A DNA stretch of 64,000 nt from Sphingobacteriales bacterium 39-19 (GCA_001898465.1 MKTX01000006.1:1-64000); one strand, 5' to 3'. Counted from the first letter of the stretch, positions 18,365 to 27,729 are shown. Notes: generated by a model not told the origin, from the sequence alone. Program-made: numbers and translations.

Positions 18365-19498
18365 TTGCTGGAGCAATTAATTAAAATTGTTGATGAATTA
18401 GTGCTTTCTGAGGAGCAACGGGAATCGCTTTTTACAGAAATAAAAGCGATTAAAAAAAAACTGGAAGTAGCTGAGTTCAAATATAACCGTACACTACATG
18501 ATAAAGCTGCCATCACCAATGTACTGAATGCCAGCATCCAGGAAATAGAAAAACAGAAAAAGAATATTGAGAATGCTAAAAATGTAATTGACAGGAACCT
18601 TGCAGAATTAGACATGCAAAAAAAATTAACAGAAGAAAAGAATGTAGAGCTGAATGAAGCCATGTCTATCCTTAAAGAAGCGCAGGAACAACTGATACAA
18701 TCAGAAAAGATGGCTTCACTAGGCCAGTTAACGGCAGGTGTAGCACATGAGATCAATAACCCGATCAATTTTGTATCGGCCAATATTAAACCCTTAAAAG
18801 AAGATTTAGCAGAAATTATGCAATGCATCCATTTATACGACCAGGTGATTGCCGAAAATAAACTGCAAACATATTTTGAAAAAGTAGAGCAGTATAAAGA
18901 TGAAACGGGCATCTTATTCTCGATTGATGAAGTGAAAAGCTTGTTGAAAGGCATAGAAGAGGGGGCAGCCAGGACATCAGAAATTGTAAAAGGGTTACGT
19001 AATTTTTCAAGGCTCGATCAGAATGTAGTAAAGAAAGCGAATTTAAATGAGGGGATTGAATCAACACTCGCTTTACTTCACAGCGCCTATAAAGACAGGG
19101 TAGAAATTGTAAAAGAACTGGGTGAGTTGCCCGAAGTAGATTGCTTGCCTGGCCAGTTGAACCAGGTATTTATGAATATTATTTCAAATGCCGTGCAGGC
19201 AATTCCCGGCGAAGGGAAAATATTTATTAAATCATGGGCTACCGGGCAAACGGTGAAGATATCCATTACTGATACCGGCCAGGGCATGAGCGATGAAACA
19301 AAGAAAAAAATATTCGACCCTTTCTTCACCACCAAAGAAGTGGGTAAAGGCACGGGGCTTGGGCTATCCATCAGCTATGGCATCATCCAAAAGCACAATG
19401 GTAAAATTGAAGTAACATCTCAAAAGGGAAAAGGAACCACATTCATTCTTACGCTTCCTGTTCAGCAAATAAAAAATGATAATTTAAATACACTATAA
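18365..19498 (+). CDS. Cytoplasmic sensor histidine kinase
   Basis: A 377-residue kinase without membrane spans. An N-terminal coiled coil (about residues 1-115) leads to a dimerisation segment SEKMASLGQLTAGVAHEINNP with phospho-acceptor His128, then an ATPase domain with N box (MNIISNAVQAI), G1 (DTGQGMS), F box (FDPFFTTK) and G2 (GTGLGLSISYGI). It probably takes its input from the FIST protein encoded just upstream and passes phosphate to the response regulator-cyclase 6 bases downstream. The only available start after the in-frame stop at 18341 is a TTG at 18365. Confidence 0.9.
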   Translation: MLEQLIKIVDELVLSEEQRESLFTEIKAIKKKLEVAEFKYNRTLHDKAAITNVLNASIQEIEKQKKNIENAKNVIDRNLAELDMQKKLTEEKNVELNEAMSILKEAQEQLIQSEKMASLGQLTAGVAHEINNPINFVSANIKPLKEDLAEIMQCIHLYDQVIAENKLQTYFEKVEQYKDETGILFSIDEVKSLLKGIEEGAARTSEIVKGLRNFSRLDQNVVKKANLNEGIESTLALLHSAYKDRVEIVKELGELPEVDCLPGQLNQVFMNIISNAVQAIPGEGKIFIKSWATGQTVKISITDTGQGMSDETKKKIFDPFFTTKEVGKGTGLGLSISYGIIQKHNGKIEVTSQKGKGTTFILTLPVQQIKNDNLNTL

Positions 19499-19504
19499 AA
19501 ACAA

Positions 19505-20647
19505 ATGGAATCTAAAGACAATCACGACTTCAATATCTTGTACGTAGATGATGAAGAAAATAATCTTACCTCATTTAGGGCAGCTTTACGCAGGTACTAC
19601 AATATATATACTGCACAAAGTGGCGCACAAGGTATGGAGATCATTAATAACCATGATATTCATGTAATCGTTACTGACCAGCGCATGCCGGGTATGACGG
19701 GCGTGCAGTTTTTGCAGCATATACCCGATGAGCCCGATAACGTTCGCATGATATTAACCGGTTTCAGCGATATGGAAGCAATTATTGAAGCCATTAATAC
19801 CGGTAAAGTGTACCGCTATATTACCAAGCCCTGGGATAAAGATGAACTCAAGATTACAATCGATAATGCTTTGGAGGCCGTAAGGCTCAGGCGGGATAAT
19901 AAACACCTAATATCTGTTTTAAAAGAAAGCAACGAAAACCTGGAACAAAAGGTAAAACAGCGTACCATTGAAATTGAAAAAAAATCAATTTTACTGGAAG
20001 CCGAAAAAGAAAAATCGGAAAAATTGTTATTAAATATTTTGCCCGAAGAAATAGCCGAAGAGTTGAAACGGTTTGGTAAATCCTATGCACGTAAGCATGA
20101 GCAGGTGAGCGTGATGTTTACCGATATCAAAAGCTTTACATCCATTTCAGAAACCATGATGCCCGATGTATTAATCACACAACTGGATGAAATATTCCGG
20201 GGTTTCGATTATATCATTGAAAAACATGGAATGGAAAAAATAAAAACCATTGGCGATTGTTATATGTGTGCCGCCGGTTTGCCTACAGAGCGGACCGATA
20301 ATGCAGTACTGGCCGTGCATGCCGCACTCGATTTTCTGGAATTTATGAATGGGTATAATACCACTAAGAAAATACAGGGGTTACAGGAATTTGAAGTGCG
20401 GATTGGCATTCATACCGGGCCGGTAATTGCGGGTGTGGTGGGCATCACAAAATTTGCTTATGATATCTGGGGCAGTACAGTAAACGTGGCATCGCAATTA
20501 GAACATCACAGCATGCCGGGGAAAATCAATATTTCGCATCAAACCTATTCTTTAATTGGAGATCAATTTGAATGTGAAAGCCGGGGTAAAATTCCCACCA
20601 AAAGCAAAGAAGAAATTGAGATGTATTTCTTAAAATCAAAAAAATAG
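19505..20647 (+). CDS. Response regulator-adenylate cyclase
   Basis: A 380-residue protein: receiver domain (residues 8-125, phospho-acceptor Asp58 in VTDQRMPGM, ITKPWD lysine), a coiled-coil linker (about 135-185) and a class III nucleotide cyclase domain (about 196-375). Both metal aspartates are present (Asp207 in FTDIKSF, Asp251 in TIGDCYM), and Lys247 and Asp320 are the pair that selects ATP. The transition-state asparagine (Asn327) is present, but the arginine four residues later is Gln331 (TVNVASQLE), so activity may be reduced or altered. It should make cAMP when phosphorylated by the kinase encoded upstream. The 6-base spacing supports one operon. Confidence 0.88.
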   Translation: MESKDNHDFNILYVDDEENNLTSFRAALRRYYNIYTAQSGAQGMEIINNHDIHVIVTDQRMPGMTGVQFLQHIPDEPDNVRMILTGFSDMEAIIEAINTGKVYRYITKPWDKDELKITIDNALEAVRLRRDNKHLISVLKESNENLEQKVKQRTIEIEKKSILLEAEKEKSEKLLLNILPEEIAEELKRFGKSYARKHEQVSVMFTDIKSFTSISETMMPDVLITQLDEIFRGFDYIIEKHGMEKIKTIGDCYMCAAGLPTERTDNAVLAVHAALDFLEFMNGYNTTKKIQGLQEFEVRIGIHTGPVIAGVVGITKFAYDIWGSTVNVASQLEHHSMPGKINISHQTYSLIGDQFECESRGKIPTKSKEEIEMYFLKSKK

Positions 20648-20694
20648 GTTATGGGTACAATCTGTATGATACACTTAAAAATTAAACTGCCCTT

Positions 20695-21267
20695 ATGAAA
20701 CCTTTATTTTATTTCTTATTTATCGTTATCAGTTTGTTTTTTACAAGTTGTACTACCGGCACCCATCAAAAGGAAAATGATTTGGATAGTACCGTAACCA
20801 ACCCTCTCTTTACCATTGCGCCCATACAATATGCTGATTCTTCAGAAAAAGCATTTACATTAATGGCCGCCTTTAAATTTGATTCCTGGGCAGATATGCT
20901 TGCAGATACCGTAGTTTACAGTTTCCCGGATGGCGATGCCGTAACCCGCACTACCTTGCACGGGAAAGATACCCTGGTCAACTGGTGGAAAAACTGGGTG
21001 GCAACTTCCGGTATTCAATCCATGGCCATGGATGCTTTTAATCATGTACCCATCCAGGTTATCTCACAACCGGAAGGTGGATTCCCCATGGGCATTTATG
21101 ATCTTGTATATTTTACCAATACCCTGGTTTTTCATGGCAAGCCCATTGGCTTACGCATGAATTTTTCGGTTCATTTTAATGCCGATAAAAAAATTGATCA
21201 TTATGCATCCTATTACGACCGGAATGTAATAATACAAGCATCCGGTAACAATGTATTGAAGAAATAA
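20695..21267 (+). CDS. NTF2/SnoaL-like lipoprotein
   Basis: A 190-residue protein with a lipobox (FFTSCTTG, Cys19) and a SnoaL-like core (AFTLMAAFKFDSWADMLADTVVYSFPDG, LVNWWKNWVA, GLRMNFSVHFNADKKIDHYASYYD). It should be tethered to a membrane on the periplasmic side. It follows the cyclase gene by 47 bases and may be the last gene of the decarboxylase-FIST operon. Another lipoprotein of the same fold is encoded 395 bases downstream. Function is unknown; ligand binding is plausible for this fold. Confidence 0.75.
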   Translation: MKPLFYFLFIVISLFFTSCTTGTHQKENDLDSTVTNPLFTIAPIQYADSSEKAFTLMAAFKFDSWADMLADTVVYSFPDGDAVTRTTLHGKDTLVNWWKNWVATSGIQSMAMDAFNHVPIQVISQPEGGFPMGIYDLVYFTNTLVFHGKPIGLRMNFSVHFNADKKIDHYASYYDRNVIIQASGNNVLKK

Positions 21268-21420
21268 TAAGCTTCTTAAGGGCATTTTTTTAAATAGAAG
21301 GTATACCCATTATCCAAATCCTTTTTTATGAATCACATATTCCGCAACCGTTATATACAACATGTAGAAAACGGGATTGGCTGCATTTTTTAATTTAATT
21401 CTTTTCTCCTTTTTTTATAA

Positions 21421-21459
21421 AATAAATCCACTCATTCGGACAATAAATCACCTCATTCG
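21421..21459 (+). promoter_or_regulatory. Two tandem 21-bp repeats, probable regulator binding site
   Basis: AATAAATC-NN-CTCATTCG occurs twice, at 21421-21438 and 21442-21459, an exact 21-bp period with 16 of 18 bases identical. Two direct half-sites two helical turns apart are the binding geometry of LytTR-type regulators and some others. It lies about 200 bases upstream of the lipoprotein gene at 21663. Which protein binds is inference. Confidence 0.5.
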
Positions 21460-21594
21460 TCCTGATTGGGCTTTCTCCCACATTCCTTTTACTTATGTTT
21501 ATACAAGCAAATTCACCCATCCCAGGAAAAATATTACCCCGAAATGATTCCGGGGGAAACCTATAAAATCGCCGCTGTTTTCATAACTAACCTT

Positions 21595-21613
21595 CCTGCA
21601 AAGGTTTTGCAGG
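21595..21613 (+). promoter_or_regulatory. Perfect hairpin in the leader of the lipoprotein gene
   Basis: CCTGCAAA-GGT-TTTGCAGG is a perfect 8-bp stem with a 3-base loop, 50 bases before the ATG at 21663. No T-tract follows, so it is not a typical terminator. It may be an mRNA leader element or an operator. The rest of 21268-21662 shows no gene. Confidence 0.35.
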
Positions 21614-21662
21614 GGCGATTCCGAAAAGCCTCATGAGTAGGAAAATTTAAAAAATAAAAAAA

Positions 21663-22208
21663 ATGAAAAATTGTATCAAACAGCTGCTCTTCTTATGTAT
21701 GGGAGTGGCATTGCTCACGGCCTGTAACGATGCAGGAAAATCTTCTGAAAAAACTGGAAAAGATACTACTTCGGTTACCATGAGTGATCAAAAAATGGAT
21801 TATCCTTATACTATTGCGCATCCGGATTACTGGCAAACGGGAAGTCAGCAGAATACGATGAATGTATTAAAATCACTGAAAGCCTGGGAAAATAAAAATA
21901 TGGATGAATCAATAAGCTACTTTGCCGATTCCGTAGAAGTGCAGTTTGATGGGATAGATAAAAAAGTATCCCGGGATACGTTAAAAGCATGGATTTCTCC
22001 ATCACCCAATATCATCAGCCATTCCGTAAAAATGCAAGATTGGGAATCTGTTATTTCCAATGATAAAAAGGTTGAGTATGTTACCATTTGGTACAGGGAG
22101 TATGCGGAAACAGCAAAAGGCAAAGATTCAGTAGATGTAGTAAATGATTTAAGGATGAAAGATGGTAAAATTATTGGGATTGATCAATATACCCGGAAGT
22201 TACACTAA
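21663..22208 (+). CDS. NTF2-like lipoprotein
   Basis: A 181-residue protein with a lipobox (LLTACND, Cys21), a Ser/Thr/Lys-rich linker (about 22-50) and a SnoaL-like domain (VLKSLKAWENKNMDESISYFADSVEVQFDG, then YREYAETAKGKDSVDVVNDLRMKDGKIIG). It is probably a surface or periplasmic lipoprotein. It is separate from the upstream operon, with its own leader carrying a 21-bp tandem repeat and a hairpin, and is closed by a strong terminator. Function is unknown; similar lipoproteins are frequent in Chitinophagaceae. Confidence 0.78.
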   Translation: MKNCIKQLLFLCMGVALLTACNDAGKSSEKTGKDTTSVTMSDQKMDYPYTIAHPDYWQTGSQQNTMNVLKSLKAWENKNMDESISYFADSVEVQFDGIDKKVSRDTLKAWISPSPNIISHSVKMQDWESVISNDKKVEYVTIWYREYAETAKGKDSVDVVNDLRMKDGKIIGIDQYTRKLH

Positions 22209-22222
22209 TTCGTACCCGGTTT

Positions 22223-22260
22223 TTTGATGGCTCATAATTTTTATGAGCCATCAAATTTTT
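22223..22260 (+). terminator. Rho-independent terminator after the NTF2-like lipoprotein
   Basis: A perfect 15-bp inverted repeat (22223-22237 and 22241-22255) around a TTT loop is followed by a run of T. This is the clearest terminator in the window and ends the 21663 transcription unit. Confidence 0.85.
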
Positions 22261-22402
22261 CATGAGACCCGTTAAGCCCCCTCATCCCATACAAGGGCGC
22301 TAATTGCAGGAAGAATAAATATCAGCATTTGATTAAGGCTTTTATTACAAGAGTTTTTAAAAAAGAAAGTAACATTTTAAAGAAAACAAGTAAATAAAAA
22401 AT

Positions 22403-23779
22403 ATGAGCCAAACGAAATCCTTACAGAAAAATAAAGAATGGCCGGCTCTTTCGGAGCATCCTTTTTTTCGGTATTTTAGTTTTGCCATTTTATATGTTGC
22501 TCAGGGTATCCCCGAAGGGATGACATTTTTTGGTATTCCTGCCTGGATGGCTATGCATGGTAAATCACCCGGAGAAATTGGCGCTTTTATTGGAATCATT
22601 GGCTTGCCCTGGAGTTTTAAAATTCTGGTAGCGCCGCTTATGGACCGGTTTAGTTATTTACCCATGGGAAGAAGAAGGCCCTGGGTGTTGATTGGCCAAT
22701 TGGGATTAATGATCAGTTTTATTTTAATGTCAATGGTTCATGATCCGCTCAATCATTTATCCTTATTAATGGTTGCTGGTTTTTTTGTGAGTTTTTTTGG
22801 GGCATTTCAAGATGTAGCAACAGATGGAATGGCAATTGATATTGTGCCGGTTCCTGAGCAAGCCCGGGCTAATGGGGTGATGTGGGGCGCAAAAACAATA
22901 GGTATTTCTCTTTCCCTGGTAACCGGAACCTGGATCCTTAATCATTACGGTTTTCAAGAAGCCATACTTGTTCTTTCATTTGCCGTATGCCTCATTATGC
23001 TGGTACCCCTTTCTTTGAGAGAAAGACCAGGAGAAAAAATACTTCCCTGGACAGCAGGACAAACAACCCCGGCAGTATTAAAAATTCAATTAAATAGTTT
23101 TTCTAAAATTTTTAAAAGTCTTTTAAAAGTTTTTATGTTGCCATCCAGTTTATTAATGAGCCTGGCGTTCTTTTCATTTAATGCAGGGGTTGGTTTAATT
23201 GATGCCCTTTTCCCGGTGTTCACAATACAGGTAGCCGGGTGGACAAATGAAGGTTATTCCCATATTTTTTCAATTGTAAATATAGTAAGCGGTTTATTGG
23301 GAATGTTGGCCGGTGGGTTCCTGTCTGATAAATTTGGCAAAAGAAAGATGCTTAATATTTATCTTTTTTTACTCATCGGAATCATTACGGGTATGGCAGC
23401 TTTAAAAGCGTATTGGCATAGTGAAATTATAATTACCGGTTTTATGGCTTTGTATTATGTGTTGTATGTTTTTATTTCAATCGGTTGTTTTGCCATTGGA
23501 ATGGAACTATGCTGGTGCCGGGTTTCGGCTACACAATTCACACTTTATATGGCTATTTCAAATATGGGCAGGGCCGTAGGGGCATCCTTGCTGGGACCGC
23601 TAAAAGCCAGGATGGGCTGGGAATTTGTGATCCTTGCGGTAGCTGCATTTGCGTTTACCTCGCTATATTTTATCTTTCGCCTAAGAATGAATAAGCACCT
23701 GGAAAGAATTAATGGAATTGAAACAGAACAGGCAAGTAAAGATTTTCAATTAACAAATTTGGTAGGTTCCAATTTGTAA
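22403..23779 (+). CDS. MFS transporter, AmpG-like (PAT family)
   Basis: A 458-residue carrier with 12 predicted membrane helices. Motifs LYVAQGIPEGMTFFGIPAWM, LVAPLMDRFSYLPMGRRRPW (the loop 2-3 motif) and GAFQDVATDGMAIDIVP with EQARANGVMWG are those of the AmpG/peptide-acetyl-CoA transporter branch of the MFS. AmpG imports muropeptides in Gram-negatives; the substrate here is not established. Hydrolase genes follow on the same strand (alpha/beta hydrolase, M19 dipeptidase, serine hydrolase), which would suit uptake and digestion of peptides, but that link is inference. Confidence 0.85.
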   Translation: MSQTKSLQKNKEWPALSEHPFFRYFSFAILYVAQGIPEGMTFFGIPAWMAMHGKSPGEIGAFIGIIGLPWSFKILVAPLMDRFSYLPMGRRRPWVLIGQLGLMISFILMSMVHDPLNHLSLLMVAGFFVSFFGAFQDVATDGMAIDIVPVPEQARANGVMWGAKTIGISLSLVTGTWILNHYGFQEAILVLSFAVCLIMLVPLSLRERPGEKILPWTAGQTTPAVLKIQLNSFSKIFKSLLKVFMLPSSLLMSLAFFSFNAGVGLIDALFPVFTIQVAGWTNEGYSHIFSIVNIVSGLLGMLAGGFLSDKFGKRKMLNIYLFLLIGIITGMAALKAYWHSEIIITGFMALYYVLYVFISIGCFAIGMELCWCRVSATQFTLYMAISNMGRAVGASLLGPLKARMGWEFVILAVAAFAFTSLYFIFRLRMNKHLERINGIETEQASKDFQLTNLVGSNL

Positions 23780-23939
23780 ATATTTATGTTATAAAAGTAA
23801 TTGAATGTAGGGTACCAAATTGATTTTATTTAACATCCCGGTTACTATCTTTACTTGCTGAATTTACATTTTATAGAAGCCTGGTTTGCCAGGATATTAA
23901 TCATGAAGGAAATGATTGCTTATTAAATAAAAATTAAAA

Positions 23940-24800
23940 ATGAGAAATTACAAAAAACATGTATTGGTAATTGCAGCAATACTTTTTACAGCACAAGTAC
24001 ATGCTCAAATAACTGAAACAGGCGGCCAAAAAATAATTTATGGCAGCAATAGTAAAGCCGGGAACTATTTTGAAAGCCGGGGCTTTAAAATGTATTATGA
24101 AACTTATGGTAACGGTACCCCCTTATTGATCATTCATGGCAATGGGGGGTCCATAAATGATTTCACCAACCAGGTTCCTTTCTTTGAAAAACAATATCAT
24201 GTTATCCTGGCCGATAGCCGGGCACAGGGCAAATCAATTGACAATGCTGATTCATTAAGTTATGAAATGATGGCAGATGATTTAAATGCATTACTTGATC
24301 ATTTGCATGTAGATTCCTGCTATGTAATTGGGTGGAGTGATGGTGGCATCAATGGATTATTATTGGCCATCCGTCATCCCGGTAAAGTGAAAAAACTGGC
24401 GGTAACCGGCGCTAATTTAGTGCCGGATAGTTCGGCCGTAGAACCGGAAATTTTTACCTGGGCAAAATTCCTCAGCGATTCAATTAATAAATTACCCTTA
24501 TCACCGGAAGTAAAGACAAATCGAAAACTATTTAATCTGCTGGCACATGAACCTCATATTACAGTTGCACAATTACAAACAATAAAATGCCCGGTGCTGG
24601 TGATAGGCGGCGACCATGACGTAATTCGGCCAAGGCATACGATGCTGATTGCTGAGTCAATCCCAAAATCTTATTTGTGGATACTACCCAATAGTGGCCA
24701 CTCTACACCTATTGTTTATAAAGAGATTTTTAACGAGGGCGTGAATAACTTTTTTAAACAACCATACAGGGAAATTACAGGTTTACAGCGGTTACATTAA
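23940..24800 (+). CDS. Secreted alpha/beta hydrolase
   Basis: A 286-residue hydrolase with a signal peptide (cleavage probably after VHAQ, about residue 22). The core is intact: LLIIHGNGGS (oxyanion region), nucleophile elbow GWSDGG (about residues 136-141), VLVIGGDHDVI with the acid, and NSGHSTPI with the catalytic His. Substrate is unknown. The gene precedes a dipeptidase gene, with 200 bases between that hold no clear gene. Confidence 0.87.
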   Translation: MRNYKKHVLVIAAILFTAQVHAQITETGGQKIIYGSNSKAGNYFESRGFKMYYETYGNGTPLLIIHGNGGSINDFTNQVPFFEKQYHVILADSRAQGKSIDNADSLSYEMMADDLNALLDHLHVDSCYVIGWSDGGINGLLLAIRHPGKVKKLAVTGANLVPDSSAVEPEIFTWAKFLSDSINKLPLSPEVKTNRKLFNLLAHEPHITVAQLQTIKCPVLVIGGDHDVIRPRHTMLIAESIPKSYLWILPNSGHSTPIVYKEIFNEGVNNFFKQPYREITGLQRLH

Positions 24801-25005
24801 ATATCTAAAAGTAAAAAAATAGAACCAATTAAAATGCTATAAAAAATACAGATGAAGGATTACAAAGAATGGTTGCTGTTCCCTGTCGCATACATTTGAC
24901 GACGAAGATCACGTGTTGGTAATGCCTGCTATACTCAGCAGAACATTGAGGGTATTGTATGGAAGAGATGGAAAATTGTAGAACTACGAATACAAAAATT
25001 GGAAT

Positions 25006-26204
25006 ATGAAACTATCAAAACTTTTTATTACCTGCCTGTTATTTTCTTCAACAACAACATATGCCCAATCCTACAAAAAATACATGCCAAAGCCATTGTA
25101 GTTGATACACATAACGACATACTGATGCAGGCCGCAGATATTGGAGTAGTATTTGATCAGGACCTCACCGGCAAAACACACAGCGATCTTGCCCGCTGGA
25201 AAAAAGGGGGGCTGGATGTGCAGGTTTTTTCTGTGTATTGCGATGGGGCGCTTAAAAAAGCCTATGCCTATGCCAACAGGGAAATGGATAGCCTTGATGC
25301 AGTGCTGGCACGCAATCCCGGTAAAATTGTAAAGGTGGCCAGCTATGCCGAATTGATGAAAGCAGTAAAGCAACATAAGATTGCCGCTATGTTTGGCGTG
25401 GAAGGCGGCCACATGATTGAAAATAATTTGAACAAATTGCAGGCTTTGTACAATCGGGGTGCAAGGTATCTGACGTTAACCCATAACGTGTCACCAAACT
25501 GGGCGACAAGCGCAGCAGATGAAACCAATCCCAACCCTGTTATCGGAAATGGCCTAAACGCAGAAGGAAAAAAAGGATTAACTGCATTTGGAAAGCAGGT
25601 GGTGGAGAAAATGAATCAACTGGGGATGTTGGTTGATGTAAGCCATGTGGGAGATCAAACCTTTTGGGATGTGATCCATTTAACTACGAAACCGATTATT
25701 GCCTCACACAGCTCGGTGTACAGTCTTGTGCCGCACCGGCGCAATTTAAAAGATGAACAGATAAAAGCCATCGCTAAAAACGGCGGTGTGATACAGGTGA
25801 ATTTTAATCCCGGGTTTATTGATAGTAGTTTCGACAGGAAAGAAGCCGTTTTTTTAAAAGAACATAAAGCAGAAAGTGATTCACTTTTAAAGAGCGGCAT
25901 GGATGAATGGTACATGATGACTTACCTGTATAAAAAATATGCAACGGAAGCAGAAGCCATACGGCCGCCATTATCCATGCTCATTGACCATATTGATTAC
26001 ATTGTCAAATTGGTAGGAGTTGATTATGCTGGCCTGGGCTCAGACTTTGATGGCATTAATCTTACACCTCAACAGTTAAATGATGTTACAGCCTATCCAT
26101 TCATTACAAAAGCATTGGTGGAAAGAGGATACAGGAAAAAAGATATAGATAAAATATTGGGCGGAAATTTTTTAAGGGTATTGAAAGCAAATGAAGCAGA
26201 TTGA
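25006..26204 (+). CDS. M19 membrane dipeptidase with out-of-frame signal peptide
   Basis: The catalytic domain is complete: zinc ligands in DTHND, FGVEGGH, DVSHVG and IASHSS, and an LGSDFDG motif, as in renal-type dipeptidases that cleave dipeptides in the periplasm. The signal peptide (MKLSKLFITCLLFSSTTTYA) is encoded from ATG 25006 but in a different frame. The frames would join if the A6 run at 25075-25080 were A7 (SYKK then IHAKAIVVDTHND). Read straight through, the only start in the enzyme frame is TTG 24999, which gives a polar, implausible N-terminus. So the gene is either a recent pseudogene, a sequencing error at the homopolymer, or uses slippage. Bases 24801-24998 contain no gene I can name. 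Confidence 0.8.
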
Positions 26205-26250
26205 TTACTCAGTAAAAAATTAGTCAAACATTCACTAACAAATAAATATT

Positions 26251-27702
26251 ATGCTGTATAAATTCATTAAGTGCAATAGAAATCATACTCTGAAACTTCT
26301 GCTATTATTTTTAAGCCCAGCAGTTTTGAGTGCGCAGAATTTAAGGTCATCATTTGACAAGTATCTGAATGCCGAATCTGCATTGTACGGTTTCAATGGA
26401 AATGTACTGGTGGCTAAATCCGGAAAAATTATTTATCAACGTTCTTTTGGCTTAGCAGATTTTAGCACAAAAAAAACCCTAACTAAAAAAAGTGTTTTTG
26501 ATATTGGTTCTATTGCAAAAGAATTTACCGCAGTTGGTATATTAATGTTAAAGGATAAGGGACTTCTATCTTTATCTGATTCACTCGGAAAATTATTGCC
26601 ACAACTACCATATTCTAATATTACCGTACAACAATTACTCACACACACTTCAGGTATGCCCGATGGCTATGACCTGGTTGAAGAATATTTTGACCATAAA
26701 AAAATTGCCACCAATAATGATCTTTTAGAATTACTGGCAACAAAGAAGCCAGGCTTATATTTTAAACCCGGTGAAGATTTAATGTATTCCGGAACCGGCT
26801 TTAATCTTTTAGCCTGCATCATTGAAAAAATATCAGGAGAATCCTACCAACATTATATGAATGATAAGATTTTCAATCCACTTGGGATGAGTAATTCAAG
26901 GGTAGCTAATTTCCCGAGGCCACCGGGCAAAATTCTAAACTACGCCGAAGGCTATATTTATAATGATAGCATAAAAAAATATATCTGTGCAAATAGTCAG
27001 TATAGTGATTGGGCAAGCTATTTTAGCGGCATTACAGGAGAAGGAATGATTGTAACAACTACTGAAGATCTTTTAAAATGGGACCGGGCTTTACAAAATA
27101 ATATATTGCTTTCTGCTGCTACGCAAAAGGAAATGCTTACCATTCAGGCTATAAAAAAAACATTTCCTTTTGTACAATTTGGTTTTGGAATGAGGGTGGG
27201 AGAAAATCAATTGGGAAATTATAATTTCCACAATGGATGGTTTCCAGGGTATAAGAGCATGCACATCCATTATGTGACAGACGATATCACCGTAATTGTA
27301 TTATCAAATAATGAATCGCAATCGGAATTTATTGCTGATGGTTTGGCGACCATTGCCTTTGGTAAAAAAATAATCCAACCTGTTATTCACAAAGAAAAAA
27401 GATCAAATGTGCCCCTGACTGAATACAAGGGGAAATATATGATGCCACTTACGAGACCACCATATATGATAGATTTCCCGGTGGAAATTATTGAAAAAGA
27501 CAATGCACTTTACATCCATCCTTTCAACGGGAAAGACATAGAACTTAAACCAGAATCCGACAATAATTTCTTTTATGCCGATGGTACGGATCGACAAATA
27601 ATATTTGAAAAGGATAATAAAGCAAATATTTTAAAAGTGTGGCATATCGCCTGGGGAGTGAAAAAAGAACTAAAGAGTATGAGGGCGGAAACGAATAAAT
27701 GA
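26251..27702 (+). CDS. Secreted serine hydrolase, class C beta-lactamase family
   Basis: A 483-residue protein with a signal peptide (through LSAQ, about residue 29). The beta-lactamase/PBP core carries SxxK at Ser87-Lys90 (DIGSIAKEF), a tyrosine motif YSGTGFNLL (about 176-184) and HNGW in place of the KTG triad. LLTHTSGMPDGYDL is typical of the esterase/D-aminopeptidase side of the family. Activity is more likely on esters or D-amino-acid peptides than on beta-lactams. A C-terminal domain of about 110 residues follows. It lies 46 bases after the dipeptidase gene. Confidence 0.86.
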   Translation: MLYKFIKCNRNHTLKLLLLFLSPAVLSAQNLRSSFDKYLNAESALYGFNGNVLVAKSGKIIYQRSFGLADFSTKKTLTKKSVFDIGSIAKEFTAVGILMLKDKGLLSLSDSLGKLLPQLPYSNITVQQLLTHTSGMPDGYDLVEEYFDHKKIATNNDLLELLATKKPGLYFKPGEDLMYSGTGFNLLACIIEKISGESYQHYMNDKIFNPLGMSNSRVANFPRPPGKILNYAEGYIYNDSIKKYICANSQYSDWASYFSGITGEGMIVTTTEDLLKWDRALQNNILLSAATQKEMLTIQAIKKTFPFVQFGFGMRVGENQLGNYNFHNGWFPGYKSMHIHYVTDDITVIVLSNNESQSEFIADGLATIAFGKKIIQPVIHKEKRSNVPLTEYKGKYMMPLTRPPYMIDFPVEIIEKDNALYIHPFNGKDIELKPESDNNFFYADGTDRQIIFEKDNKANILKVWHIAWGVKKELKSMRAETNK

Positions 27703-27729
27703 GCAATACTTTATCAACCATTAATCAAT

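Noticed and set aside
18358..18954. Minus-strand frame of 198 residues overlapping the histidine kinase
   Set aside because: Serine/cysteine/phenylalanine-rich mirror of the coiled-coil region; the plus-strand kinase has clear domains and operon context.
24840..24998. Possible coding remnant before the dipeptidase
   Set aside because: Short frames without any family similarity that I can defend.
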